This document shows, piece by piece, positions 10,589-23,521 of a stretch of 64,000 nt of DNA (positions are counted from its first letter, which is position 1; each line of letters starts with the position of its first letter). The notes under the pieces were generated by a model, which ran no database searches, was not told the DNA's origin, and worked only from the letters and a program-made list of their open reading frames with translations. Where the stretch lies: positions 1-64,000 of the forward strand of contig NHNW01000021.1 of the NCBI GenBank assembly GCA_002786025.1, written 5' to 3'. This stretch comes from Zasmidium citrigriseum. Its lineage: Eukaryota > Ascomycota > Dothideomycetes > Mycosphaerellales > Mycosphaerellaceae. The position numbers and the translations under genes are program-made.

Positions 10589-13574
10589 CTAACAATGACC
10601 TTGAGAATTATTCCAGTTCGGACAAGGGGCAGTGTACGAGTTGTAGATCATGCCCTGAGCGCTGAGTCCGCTACCATTAGCATTGATCAGATATCCTGGC
10701 GCATCCAAGAACCAGGCATATCGCTCGACATACGGCACGGCATCCAGCCAAGGCAAAGCTTGTTGAAGGAAAGCCTGATATTGAGCATCCGTTCCACCAG
10801 ATCCATCGATTCCGAATTCGGTGATCCAGATTGGCAGTCCAAACATGGCGTATGCCTGCTGGACGTAGTATTGCAAGTAGCTGAAAGCGTAGATGTTGTT
10901 GTACCAGTGGATGTTGATGAAGTCGACGGTACAATCCGAGCAGTTGCCCATGAAGTCTCTCAGATATGTCAGACCGCTGGGCGCTCCTCCATCGGTGACA
11001 GCTGGTGCTCCTAGGCGAACTCTGCCTGCAAACGGCTGCATTGCCCTCCTGTACGCAGTGACGGACTGTTGAACTGTCATACACGCGGAGCCGGGATAGC
11101 AGAGATCGGGTTCGTTGAAGGACATCAAAGCGTCTGCACCGTCGTCGATGGCGGCTTGGGCTTTCTCTGGCCAGACTTGCATTACGTCTTCAGCGTCGTT
11201 GAAGAGGAGGGGGATGAAGCGTATCGCTGGGTTACTTGTGTTGACGTTGTCGGTGTACCGGGAATAGTACCAGTTATAACCCCAGGATACTCGCGAGTTC
11301 TGCCCGGAGAGGGAGTACGGCAGTGTGAATGAAGCGTTGGTATATGCTAGTCCTCGTTTTCCGTCGTTCTGAACAGGTGTTGCTGACGGCGCAGGTGGTA
11401 CCGAGGAAGACGATGGTGGCACGTACGCCGATAAGGATGCTGCGCGGGACGATGTGGATGAGGCGGCCGAAGAGCTTGACGAAGAAGCTGAAGATGACAT
11501 CCGCAGACTGCTCGACCTTGATGACGAAGCCAGAGAGGAGAGCATAGCTGAAGAGGACGATCCGCCTAGGCTGCTGGTTGGGCTCGATGCTACTACTGAT
11601 CCACTGCTCAGCGAAGATGTCAACATCGAAGACGAGGCATAAATGCTGCTGAGGTAGCTCGATAGCATGGTCGGTCCAGCGGTGCTCGGTGTCACCGAAG
11701 TCTCCTGTATCGCAGAGCTCGTTTGAGCGCTTGAGCTGCTGATCGTAGAGGCAGACGGGGATGTCAGGGGAGTCAGACGGATGGCAGCCACACGCACTTC
11801 ATCACCATCTGTGAAGAACATGTCACCTTGTTTCAAGTAGCACTCGCCTGGTCCAGCTCCATCAATCGTCCCAAGGTAGCTGAAGCCAGTACAACCCATG
11901 GCAGCATCGCACAGGTTGAAGCAATCGTTGAAAGATGTTCCCGCTGGTCCTTGGCCCAATCCAACCCCGTTGGTATCGGCACTGCATCGAAGTTCGTATT
12001 GGATTCCGTTGATGTCTGTTACGGTGGAGCCATTGTCGATGGGGCAACTGAACGTACCACTCGGGACAGGCGTTGAAATTGATATTGAAGACGTTGATGC
12101 TACCATGGAAGACGTGATTATAGGCGACATGTTGGACAGAGTACTTATCATTTGCGCCAGGCTTGATGAGGACTCTGTCAATTCGGATGTGACGTCGCTC
12201 GGTGCTAAGGAAGGTGAGCCAGCTGGAACAGCGCTGCTCGCGGACGAACCGCCCATCGAGCTGGCTGTCACAGACGTCAATTCTGACGACGATCCTGCAC
12301 TTTGTGTTGTCGCCGAGGCTTGAGACGCATTTCCAGAGGTTGTCGCAGAGGAGCTTGGAGCCGTAGGTGAGCTGGTTGCAGATGAGCTGGGTAGATCGCC
12401 AGAGTTTGACAAATTCGGGGTCGAACTTAGTTGATCGCTGGAAGCCAACGACTGTGACTGTGACCGTGACTGTGACGCCGAGGCACGTGCGGTGCTAGAG
12501 GAAGAAGCCATATCTGAGACTTCAGACATAAGTTGCGAGCTGGTCAAAGCGCTCGCTGGTATAGGTGTGACAATCACCGTTGAAATGCCATTCGTGTTGG
12601 CGCTAGAGACCGACTCTCCAGGAGTCGAGACGACTCCCAGACTGGATGAATTCATTGAGCCCATCGAAATTCCAGACGAAGCCGTGCTCCAGGCTGTTGG
12701 AATAGGAACATCGCCGCTGCCGTTGCTCCCGCTGGCCGTAGTGGTGGTTGCGTAGAACGAGATATAGAGACTGGAAGTACTGGTGCTTGCCAAAGGAGGA
12801 GTTGCCGACGACTCTGCACTATTCGTGAAAGCGATAGAGCTTCTCGAGGATGATGGGGTCGCTGCGGTGTCATTCGTAAATCCAGTGAAACGTGCAACGT
12901 TGAATCCAGCCCATCCTCCCAGGAGGAAAGTCGTTCCACGGACTGAGGAGAACAGCAAGCATGTAGATCCCAGGAATGATACTGCCTGGCATTGAGGTGT
13001 AATGCTGCAGTCTTCAAGGCAGCTCTGAAAATCTGGGCTCAGTGCTTCTCCGCCTGCTTGTCGCTTCTTTGCTCCTGCAGTCGCGGGCTCAATTGTGTTG
13101 CCACTCAGGCCAGTATTTTCCTGCAATTGGTACAGTTCTCCGTACTGGTCGATATATGTGCTTGCCGACGGCGCCGGCGGTCCGGAAGTCGAATAAGAAG
13201 ACGGGGCTGGCACTGCTGTTGAGCTTTCGGAGACGTAGGGCGGCGGTGTGTTGGCACTTCTTGATGAACTGGTGCGCGATGTCGCTGAACCCATAGAGCC
13301 ATAGCTGAAAGCGGTGCTGGAATACGCAGGCAATAGGGACGAAAACGATGCGAGCGATGAGGAGTATGTCGGGCAATACCTGCAAACGCATAAGTCCAGA
13401 GATGTGATGCCTTGGCCAGATCACTTACGGTACTGCAATAGTAATCACGACTTCTCCTCTCGAGATCAGCGCGTCGTTCAAGGCAACGTGTGTCTTTGGC
13501 AACTCACGAGACTGTCCCGCTACCGTAGAGGCAAGCGGCAGCAGCAACGCCGCGCCCAACTCTGCTCTCCTCAT
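10589..13574 (-). CDS. Large secreted GH128-like glycoside hydrolase with Ser-rich linkers
   Basis: Exons 13574-13429 and 13379-10589 with a 49-bp intron give 978 aa. The N-terminus (MRRAELGAALLLPLAST) looks like a signal peptide. Two Cys-rich apple/PAN-like modules follow: one around SCLEDCSITPQCQAVSF, the other around FNDCFNLCDAAMGCTGFSYLG. They are joined by long Ser/Thr/Ala linkers that should be heavily O-glycosylated. The last ~260 residues resemble the Asl1-like GH128 catalytic barrel, with candidate acids in MSFNEPD and WITEFGIDG. GH128 enzymes cleave beta-1,3-glucan, and fungal Asl proteins are often cell-wall bound. A role in remodelling the fungal wall is likely. The Ser-rich strand makes long antisense frames. 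A 75-bp in-phase stretch in exon 1 could be a further intron. Convergent, 113 bp from the membrane-protein gene. Confidence 0.8.
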
Positions 13575-14163
13575 GTGTCTGACGAGTCGCTCCCTGTGAT
13601 TTGCAGGAGAATGATGAGAAACAAGCCAAGTGCCATGACTTCGGCTTCAGCAATGTTGCTGAATAACATTGTCGTTCCGCGTGGAATGTGCATTCCAGAC
13701 ACCTTATCAGCGCCACGTGCCTAGCTCGCTTGCAGAGTTCTAGCCACACAAGATATCACCGGAAGTCTGTATGACGGCGGATTCATGGCGAACAAGCAAA
13801 TACGGGAAGGAGCCTGCGTCCATCAGAATAAGGAAGGCCATCAATTCGAGGCTTCTTGGTGTTTGACCTGTAAGCTGGGTCTGGAGCTTTGCAATTTCAT
13901 TATCCGTATTCGCGATGGGGATACTTATTGAGTAGTCCAGCAGAAGGATACGAATCTCGAGAAACAACCTCCGGTCGGCCAGCAGAAGCAGAAGTTGGAG
14001 TAGGACGTGGTTGAAGAGGTGAGGTCGTTCGGATACGAGAAGCACGGATCAGCGACTCCACTTTTGCGTCCGAAAGAAGAAAATAGCGTGTCATTTTCGT
14101 GATGGCGTGTCGAAGACGGGAGGACCAGAGTTTGATGCTGTGCTGCACTCCTCGTCTTCCTCA
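13575..14163. other. Intergenic region between the GH128-like gene and the PKS 3' end
   Basis: About 590 bp that should contain the promoter of the GH128-like gene and the 3' region of the PKS. No gene was seen; small ORFs on both strands are featureless. Confidence 0.5.
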
Positions 14164-17100
14164 TCACTGTCCCAAAGCCTTTACGACCTTGCTCTTTCCA
14201 GCAACATCTCCCGCAAGCTGTCGCATCGGAAGATTCGCCATAATGTCGAACACGCTGACTTCGACTTGCATCTCTTTGGCCTAGAAACGGGAGTCAGCAA
14301 TGAATCCTCGAAAGAGAGGCGTGGAAACACGTACAATCCAGTTCCTGACCTCGACGGCTACAAGGCTGTCAACGCCATAGGCACTCAATGGCTTGTTGGT
14401 ATCAACATCGGCAGCCGGAATCATCATCAGCCTGGCGAGTCGCTCGGCCATTGCATTGCTGATCATGTCGACAGCTGCTCCCATATCGCTACAACGCGAA
14501 AGCTCATCCTTCAGAGACACAGAAGACGAGGATGCAGAAGCAGAGTTTCCCGAGAGCTTGCGCAGGCCAGCGAATCGATTGTCGTTCATCCAGTACCACT
14601 GCGGCTCGTACTCATTGAAGGGCAGACCGCACATCACTTCGACGGGATGTGCGTCAGAGCCTTCCATTGCGGTTGCCATCAAGCCATGGAGGTCGCTGTT
14701 GTGCATGACTTTCAGCCCCATGGCCTTGACATGGTCAACGTACTCATCGTGTTCGGCAACGAACCCGACCGACAAGAGGTATCCGATGTCGATGGTCATG
14801 GCCCGGAGACCCAGCGAGCGACGATACGTAGCGAAGTAGTCCTGGAAGATGTTGCCGCAGCCGTAGTTTCCTGGAAGAAGAGTGTTAGTACAGACAAACT
14901 TTGTGTAGCATTGAGTTCACTCGCCTTGACCTCGGTGTCCCATGACACCAGCGAGAGACGAAAGCATGACGAAGAAGTCCATGTCCTTTGGCAAGAGCTC
15001 GTGCAGGTTCCAAGTACCGTGGACCTTGGGACCGACAGTGATTCGAAGATCGTCTGCGCTCATCTTCTCATAGAGTGTGTCCTTGAGAACCATGGCACCA
15101 GTCACGCATCCCCTGACTGGCGGAAGCTCGCTGATGTTGTACAGCACAGTCTGAAGAGCAGCGCGATTGCCAACATCGCAGTCGAAGGCAATGGCGTTCG
15201 TTTCGTATGTCTTCCGCAAGTTTTCGACGAATGCTTTGTTGTCAGCTCCAGAGGCAGCGGATCTCGAGAGGAAGACGAGGTGCTTCGCCCCTTTTTCAGC
15301 CAGCCAGCGGCCCAGTTCTCTGCCAATACCACCGAGACCAGCTACAATGTAGGTGGCATCAGGCCGTACACCGACCTTCGGAGTTCGTGGAATGGCCGGT
15401 ACGACATCGTTCGCATCGACAGTCAACACAACCTTGCCCATGTGTTTGCCTGGTACAGTCAGCCAAATTCGACAACAGCGTCATGCTACCCAACTGACCT
15501 GTCTGCATATATCGGAAGGCTTTCTCGACCTCCGCAAAAGTGAACTGCTGAATAGGCTGTACAGGTTTCAACGAACCTTGGGCAATCAATTTCGCCACAT
15601 CGCTCCAGAGTTTGACTGCGCGTGGAGTCGGGTTGTTTTCGAAGTCGAGGAGGTTGACACCGATGTAGCCCTTATTTTCCAGGAACGGTCGCATGTCCTG
15701 AATATTGGTCAGTGTTGAGAGTGTCAAAGAAACGCGAAGACACTTACCAGCCCAGTGTTCGCAAACAAATCAGCTTTTCCAATCTCCAAGAAGCGTCCGA
15801 ATGAAGCAAGGCAGTGCCACGACAGTCGCAGCTGCTCGCCAGCGAGCGAATTGAGGACAACGTCGACACCCTTGTTATCAGTGGAACGCATGACGCCCTT
15901 TGCGAAGCTAGTGTCTCGAGAGGAGAAGATGTGCGAAGCCGGGATGCTGTACTGCTTCATAATGAGCTCCTTCTTCTCTCGGGAGCCGACTGTTGCAAAG
16001 ATCTCAGCTCCAATGTGCTGGGCGAGAATGATGGCAGCTTGTCCGACACCGCCGGCAGCAGCATGGATGAGGATGGTCTCGCCCTTCTGCAGCTGACCAG
16101 CTGTGACGAGCGCATAGTAAGCCGTCAAGAAGATGAGCGGCATCGACGCTGCATCCTCAAAGCTCATATCGTGAGGCATTAGGATGGCGCCCTGCATGGG
16201 GAAACGGACATAGGTTGCGAATGTGTCGCAGCTGGCAGTCATGACTCTGTCGCCGACCTTGAGATCAGTCACATCTGCTCCTACACGAGTCACGACTCCA
16301 GCGACATCGACACCGAGCTTGTTCTCGTTCAGGTTGCCGAGAGCGACCAGGACGTCTTTGAAGTTGAGACCTACGGCCTTGACTTCGATCTCAATCCAGT
16401 CCGCGGGCATTGGCTCGTAGTAAGTCTCATCTTCCTGCCATCGGAAGGTGTCGAGCAGGCCAGGCGTTTTGATGGTCAACTTCAGAGGACGACCACAGCC
16501 GACAAAGTTCACAGTTTCTGGCTCTCCTTTGGCTTCATACTTGCGCAGCGAGGCGTCAACTTTTGGTACTCGCTCAACTCGGGGAACGAAGACTGTCGAG
16601 CCTCTTGCCGCATATTCTCCGTCAGTGCCATCGCTCTGGAAATGAGAAGATGCGACATTGGCAATCGCAGTCGAAGAAACCTCGAGGTCGATTGACTTGT
16701 TTGTGTCGACATCGAGAGTCGCGAAGAGGACACCAGCGTTCTCGTTGCGAATTGCCCGCCCAAGGCCGACCATGAGAGACTGATGAGGACGCGGGCAATC
16801 CATGGCCCCGCCTCCAGTGATCCAGAGAAGACCTGCGGAGCCGTACACGAGCTGGCGCAGCTTGTCCCAGTCGTCGTCATGGATCTCTGCCAACATCGGC
16901 TTTTGCCATTCAGCTAACGAGATGCAGTACTTGCTCTCGATGTCCGAAGGACTAAAGCTTGCCCAATCGAGGACAGACGATTCGATCCCGCTGATCTTAA
17001 GCGCCTTGGAGATTGCATTGGCCAGATTTTCTGACTCTAATGTGCCGGTGCTGATGATCGCAAACGCAGGAACATCCTTGGGTGTCGAAGCAGCTGGCTT

Positions 17101-20100
17101 GGCAGACACGATCAAGGAGACCGGCTCCTTGGATGCCTGGCAGTCGCCACGGATGTCCAGGTTAACGCCTGAGTATCCGGCCTTCTTCAAAGCAACATCC
17201 CACTCGGGAACGTCCAGTAAAGGTCCGCCCTTGCGGCCATCATCCTCGCCTAACCACCAACCAGGCAGGGGACCCATGATGAAGCCACAGAAGATACGCT
17301 TGATTGTGACCTCAGAAAGAACCAGCTGTCCCCCCGGCTTCAACAACCGCTTGCAGTTGTCAAGGGTCTCTTGAATACTCTTCGTAGCATGGAGGACGTT
17401 CGCACATACGATGATATCGAACTCTTCTTCACCGAATCCTTGTTCCAGAGGATCGTTCTCGATGTTCAGAGTCCCAAACTCCATGATCGCAGAATCCTGA
17501 GAGAAGCGCTCTTGCGCCTTGGCAAGGAAGCCGGGTGAGATGTCCGTGAAGTAATACCTGGAAGCCTTGGAAGAGCCTGCGTCTGTTCGAAGTCGATCCA
17601 GAATGTGTCCTGTGGTGCCACCGGTTCCAGCTCCGATCTCCAAGATGGCGAGTCCGGGCCTCTTGTCCGCAATGAGGCCAATGTATTGAGCGCAGTTGGA
17701 GTTGTAACTCGCTCCAAAGGCGCCTTGGTAGAATGTGTACAGCAGATCATCCTTCAGCATCACCTGCAAGGGTTCGACTTCTCGCGAGAAGATCTTTGGC
17801 AGGTTCTCTCCAATGCGATCGACCATTTGCACCGTGATATTGCCACTGTGCGACTTCGAGATCCTAGTCTTTGCTGCAATCATCTGGCGTTCGACTTCAG
17901 CTGCATCAGGCGAGACAGGCGGGAACTCCTTGATGCGGTCGTGCATCCACTCGACGTACAGCTTCCAGAAGCCATCTTGGGGGATGTGACTCTTGCCTTC
18001 TTTCTTGAACCACTCGAGACATCGATAGACGTAGACCAAGCAGACGTATTCCAGAAGATCCAGCACAGAGTCGTCATCAGCGTTGGGAATCGTCCTCGAG
18101 TAGACGATTTCCTTGATCTGCTTCGGAGAAATGAGATCGACGTCAGCCTGCCATTCCTGGGTGAAGCAACTAGCCCTGGTCTCGGGTTGCTCAGACGAAG
18201 AGCCGACGGATGCAAGCCCGAGGCCTTCCATTATGATTTTGGGCTCTTCCAGCTCCTCGGTCGATACAGTGATCGATGACATCCAGGTCGTATAGCTGGT
18301 CTTCTTGGCCTTTGAGAAGCCATGCAGCTTGTTGCCCGGCGTTCGTGGAGTGTCCGCTGCCACGTAGATTCGATCAAAGGAGAAGGGCACGACCGCCTCG
18401 TTCAGAGCTTGCTCGGCGCCGGAGATCGATGGGAAGAGCAGATGGAGGACAGAGTCGAGCGTTGCTGGGTGGATCACATGGTCGTACTCGAAGTTCTGCG
18501 GCATCACTGCCTTTGTGTCCGGGACTTGGATGATACCATAGCTCTCGCTGTCTCCCGCATAGAGGTCGGTCATGTTGCGGAAGGTCTTGCCGTATTGCAT
18601 GCCGATAGTTTCCACTGTGTCGTAGAGAAAGCTGCGGGCGGGCTTCTGGCATCGCTGTCTGGCCATGGCGAACTCGTTCGATACACGTTCGTTCTCCAGC
18701 TTGAGCTCCTCTTGCATTGCAGCTGATAGAGAAGACTTGTAGGTCACTGCAATTAGACCCCGTGCATGGCAAGTCCACTCGTTTGCATCTTCGGACCAAG
18801 ACGAGACTTGGAACTCATACTGAGACGATGAGGGTGCTGCTTTGGTGCCAGTCCGCCGTGGGTGGAATTGAGTCCTGACTTCAATACCCTGTGCAGTATC
18901 GGGCACCCTCAAAGCAGTAACAATCGCTACGTCGCGAAGCTCAAAGCCCAGTATTTCTTCGTTTTGGTCGGCAATCTCATGGGCAGCTTCGATGGCCATG
19001 ACCACCATACCAGCGCCTGGATACAAGATGTTACCCTGGACTTTGTGTTCACGGATCCAAGGATTCTCATTGCAGCGAAGGAAGTTCCGCCAGGTGGGTT
19101 CTGTGCAGCCAGGAACCATATAGCCAACGAGATCTCTGCGGGGCTTCGGTCGAAGACGATATTCGCGGCTGAGGTATGACTCCTCCCAGAAGCTCAAAGA
19201 GTGGTTCCAGGCGTAAGGCGGCAGATCGACCAGCATGCTCGGGCTGCAGAGCTCGTTGACCTTGTTCATATCAATTTCGCAGCCCTTTGTCCATAGTTCG
19301 CCCATCGCTTGTAGCGCTGTATCGTCACCATCGAACTTCTTGCGGAGCATGGTGGCATACGAAAGATCGGAAAACTTGCTCTCAGCGCGGAAAATATCGA
19401 GCAGATAACTGCGCAGAGCGGAGTGAGGGCCGACTTCCAGAAAGACGCTAGCAAATGCCTTGCGGTCGTGGGATTGTTGTTTGCCTTCAGAGTGATGTAG
19501 CAGGGACTGCACAGCGTCAGTGAATCTCACCGGCGAGACCAGATTGTCGATCCAGTAAGACGCTGTCAGTTTTCCCGGTTGCACAAGCTTGCCAGTGACC
19601 GAAGAGAACATCGGTATTGTCTCTGTGACATCGCTCGTAGGCAGGCCAGCAAGGGCTGTCTCGTAAGCCCCTCGGACTGCCTCCATATGATGGCTGTGAT
19701 AAGCGCAGTCGACTGGCAGCTTCGTGCATGGGACTTCTTCCGACTTGAGTTGCTTGTGAAGCTCATCGATCGTAGCAGCATCTCCAGACACTGTGCAAGA
19801 TTTTGGACTGTTCCAGCAGGCCACAATGGCCTTGCCACTGGTGAGTTTGGCCATTTTGGTCTCCATGGCCGATCCGTCGGCGTTCACAGCCATCATGCCA
19901 CCCTTTGAGGCCTTGCGAGCGACAGTGCCAGAGACTTGTCCTCTGAGCCATGCCACGGTGATGGCTACCTCGCTAGGGATATGGCCAGCACAGTAGGCTG
20001 CCGCTATCTCACTGTTGTGAGAAGTTAGCCGTAGCCTTCACGTCCACTAGGTCGCTTGCATCACTCACCCAGAGCTGTGCCCGACACAAGCCGAAGGCTT

Positions 20101-22385
20101 CACGCCCCAGTGCCTGAGCAGGTCCACCAGTGCGACCTGCAGAGCCGTACAGATAGGCTGGCTGTACTCTGCTAGATCCAATTTACCTGAGTCATCATCG
20201 CGATTCAGCTCCTCGAAAAGATTCCATGTACAGCCCAAGGCTTGGAGTAGGTCCGCCGACCTCTTCATACTGGCGGCAAAGACGGGATAGGCTTGGAGGT
20301 TTCTCCCCATGCCAAACCACGTGGCTCCCTGACCAGTAAAAGCAAACGCAATCCTAGGAGTGTTTGCATCAGACGAGCGAACTGGTGCAGGAACGTTGTC
20401 AAGACTTTTGAGCAGCTCGTTCGCGTCCCTGCCAATTGCAAACGACTTGTATGGATGGGCCGTGCGTTTTGATGCTAATGTGAATGCCAGGTCGTCGGTC
20501 TCCAGGTCGAGTTGACATTCTTTCGCTTCGACATAGCGTTTGAGATTCTCGACCGTTCGGTGCAGGCCATCTTGGTCGTATGCTGACAACACGAAGACTC
20601 TCTTGAGATTCTCAGACACGCCATTGGTGTTGGACAGGCCGTTGACGTGACCATTCGCATGGCCGTTCGTGAGCTGTCTTGGGATTCTTTGGGTGGCATG
20701 CTTTCCATGCAGACCATTCCGCGAAAGGTAAGATGCTGCATCTTCAAGGATGACATGAGCATTAGCTCCGCCAAAGCCAAAAGAGTTGATCGAGGCCCGT
20801 CGAGGCCCATCGTGAGGCCATGCGGTAGTCTCGAGAGGAATCTTGACTTTGTCCGGCAAATTGATGCCTGGATTGAGCTTCTCAAACCTGATAACATGGT
20901 CAGCGGTGAGCTGCAAGTCGTCTTATGGTGGTCAATACCAGAGGTTACGAGGGATCAAACCTCTCTCAACGGTGAGAGCAGCTTTGATGACACCTGCAAC
21001 GCCTGCCGCGCCTTCCAGATGTCCTATGTTAGTCTTGACACTACCGACGTAGAGATCTGCGGTCCTGTTGCTTCCGATCGTCTTCGTGATTGCTCCAGCT
21101 TCCAAGGGGTCTCCGGCTTGAGTGCCAGTTCCTACCCGGCGTCAATTAAGGACCAGAACAAGCCGACCGATTGCAACATACCGTGAGCTTCCACATAGCC
21201 TGTTTCTGCCGGATCTACGCCAGCCTGCTTGTAAGCAGTGCGGATCAACTCGGCTTGCGCTTCACTGTTGGGAAGCGATATTCCAGGGGTTCGTCCGTCT
21301 TCATTGGCTGCTGAAGCCAGGACTACTGCTCGGATCGTATTCCCATCACGAATGGCCTCGTCGAGGGGCTTCAGGACTGTGATGCCAAAGCCCTCGCCTC
21401 TCGCAAAGCCATTTGCGTTGTGGTCCCACATTTGGGACTTCCCGTCGGGGGACAGAATCTTCGCTGCGCCCAGTAGGATGCTCATATCTTACGAGGAAAA
21501 GGAGGTCAGCTAATGTTGCGGAACTAGAGGCCCATGTACTCTCAGCTTACCTGGCCCAAACATCAAGTTGGCACCGCCAACGACGGCCTGGTGAATTGTA
21601 TCAGTACTGGGACTGCATTAGGCTTTGGGTCATACCATCTCGGACTCTCCAGTCCTGATACTCTGGCATGCTAAGTGAAATGCCGTCAAACTTGACGAGC
21701 ACGCGGTGTCGATGGTCATGCTAGGGCCTTTCAGGTTGTAGAACCATGACAAACGATTTGAAGCCAAAGACGATGACATGCCAGTGGCATCTGGAGACGT
21801 CAGCAAGAGTCATTTGAACATGAGGGAGCAATTCCTACGATATATCGAGGGCCCGGCATTGTCCCTGGCCTGAAGGCTGGAAAAGTCGTTGGTAAATGTG
21901 CCAATGAAAACTGAAGTTCGCGTCCCCGAAACGTCATTCAATGTCATCCCGGCTAATGTGGAAGTTAGGACCCGCCGTTGACAGAGATGTGTAGTACGGA
22001 CTGACCGTTTTCAAAACCTTCGTAAGTCGCCTCGAGGAGCTAGATGCTAGGTCAGCGACAATCCGCAACAATCTCGAAGAAATGGGACACTCGCCATTCG
22101 ATGAGTGGGATCCATTGCCTTTGCCTCTTTGGGTGTGATCGAGAAGAATGGTGCATCGAACACTTTGAAGTCTTGTTTCAAGAAGTGAGCGTGAGTCTGT
22201 TGGATACTACCGAGTCTCTCTGCATCGGGATGATGAAACCCGTGGACATTGTATCTGTCCTTGGGTATCTCCTGACGGGCAGAGCGTCCGTCGAGCAGCA
22301 TTTGCCAGAACTTCTCGGGATCGGAGCCATCCCCTGGCGCTCTGAGGGAAATGCCCACGATCGCAATTGGATTCAAGGAGCTCAT
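14164..22385 (-). CDS. Highly reducing type I polyketide synthase (KS-AT-DH-MT-ER-KR-ACP)
   Basis: Thirteen exons give 2529 aa. Exons: 22385-22095, 22039-22006, 21952-21839, 21790-21636, 21587-21551, 21487-21182, 21131-20939, 20887-20069, 20011-15748, 15697-15499, 15449-14925, 14870-14335, 14280-14164. Every junction keeps frame and family motifs. KS has Cys177 in DTACSSSL, His312 in EAHGTGTQ and His350 in TNIGH. AT has Ser648 in GHSSGE. DH has His972 ([13 protein letters not shown]) and Asp1169 (HPATLDSV). The C-methyltransferase has EIGAGTGG at about 1441-1448. ER is full length with [11 protein letters not shown] (about 1966-1976), so it is probably active. KR has GLGGIG (2175-2180). ACP has Ser2481 in GVDSLVAVE. 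There is no thioesterase or reductase release domain, so release needs another enzyme or carrier. The product should be a reduced, alpha-methylated chain; its length cannot be read. Introns 1 and 11 need a GC donor. The start [11 protein letters not shown] is 8 codons inside an upstream in-frame ATG. It shares its promoter region with a flavin oxidoreductase. Confidence 0.95.
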
Positions 22386-23521
22386 AGCTGGAAGGAAAAG
22401 AAAGGGCAAAGGGGTATCAACGACAGGAGGGATGGCGGTGGGTACAAGTAGGTTGCAGGAGCAGGTGAGCGTGGGTAAAGTAGTCTTTGACCTACATCAT
22501 GTTGTTGGCGGTCTCCTCCTTTATTCTACTTCAGCAACATCGTTGGCAGGCCCGGAGAGCTGGCAAGTGTTCGGTACCATGGCACAAGCGATTGTTGGCG
22601 TCGCTGGACAGGCGTACTAGTCGATATGGGAAGGAAGAACGTCCAGAAGATTTGCTTCTGTCCACGTTGTCGCTCTCGGCCACGCTCTTTGGTTGGAAAT
22701 TTTTCAAGCGGCTCGAGCACCACTGATATGGCAAAGTTGTCCGTCAAGAGTTCAAAGTAGCCACCAACGAGACAAAGTGGGGGTGAAACACGCCGACGCA
22801 GACATAGCATCGGGATCGCAGGATAGCCCTCCTCCAATAATTAGTGAACAGTGATCGGAAGCACGCGCCTAGTACCCGTGCGATAGCGAGCTTAGGGGAA
22901 TGGCATATGCTATTGCTGGATGTCATTGTTCGACACAATTCCTGTGCTGGATTACAGATGCTCAGCGCCCAAAGATCCAATTTGTAATGTCCAAGGGTGC
23001 CCTACGGCTGAGCGAAGTGCTCAGGAGGCTGTTCCGATCGCTTCTGTGGCATCGCGAAGGAACGATGCGAGTACTTCTCATGGCCGGTTTCCCAACGATA
23101 TTCGGCACCGTCCAGGCTTCGGCAAAGGGCTCAGCAGTAGAGAGGTGGGCCCGCCACACTTCCTCATGGACTAGGGGCACGGCTCCAGAGCAGACCGACC
23201 GACTCACTGGGTGGCATGTGGAAGTGGCTTGCCGTTCGATACGTATACGAGTGGCGGCAAGCCTCCGGGGTGTCTCTCTAAAACTGCGGCTCCGGAAGAA
23301 GCTCAAGCTGCCAGGATGCTTGTGTTCAAAAGCAAGACAGGGATATCGAAATAAGCGGAGCAGCTGGAGAATCCCGGATGGTGTCTTCTGGTCGGCGTGA
23401 ACACGTGCAGGAGCTGGTCGTGGACGAGAACGCCTGTGCGGATAGGGGCTGAGCGCCGGAATTAGTATGAGTGCTCAGTATCTCGGCACACTGTGTCCTG
23501 CAGATTCGAGGTCGACCGAGA
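22386..23521. promoter_or_regulatory. Bidirectional promoter of the PKS and the flavin oxidoreductase
   Basis: This 1.1-kb region lies between two divergent start codons (PKS leftward, oxidoreductase rightward), the usual arrangement for co-regulated cluster genes. A CGG-CT-CCG arrangement near 23285 resembles a Zn2Cys6 factor half-site pair, but it occurs once and is weak evidence. No gene was seen; no cluster-specific transcription factor gene is present in the window. Confidence 0.55.

Noticed and set aside
11069..12755. Plus-strand acidic ORFs within the GH128-like gene
   Set aside because: Antisense reading of Ser-rich linker DNA yields Glu/Asp-rich frames by composition.
14107..15543. 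478-codon plus-strand ORF and several others above 120 codons between 14 and 21 kb
   Set aside because: They lie antisense to PKS exons with complete KR/ACP/ER motifs; no domain is seen in them.
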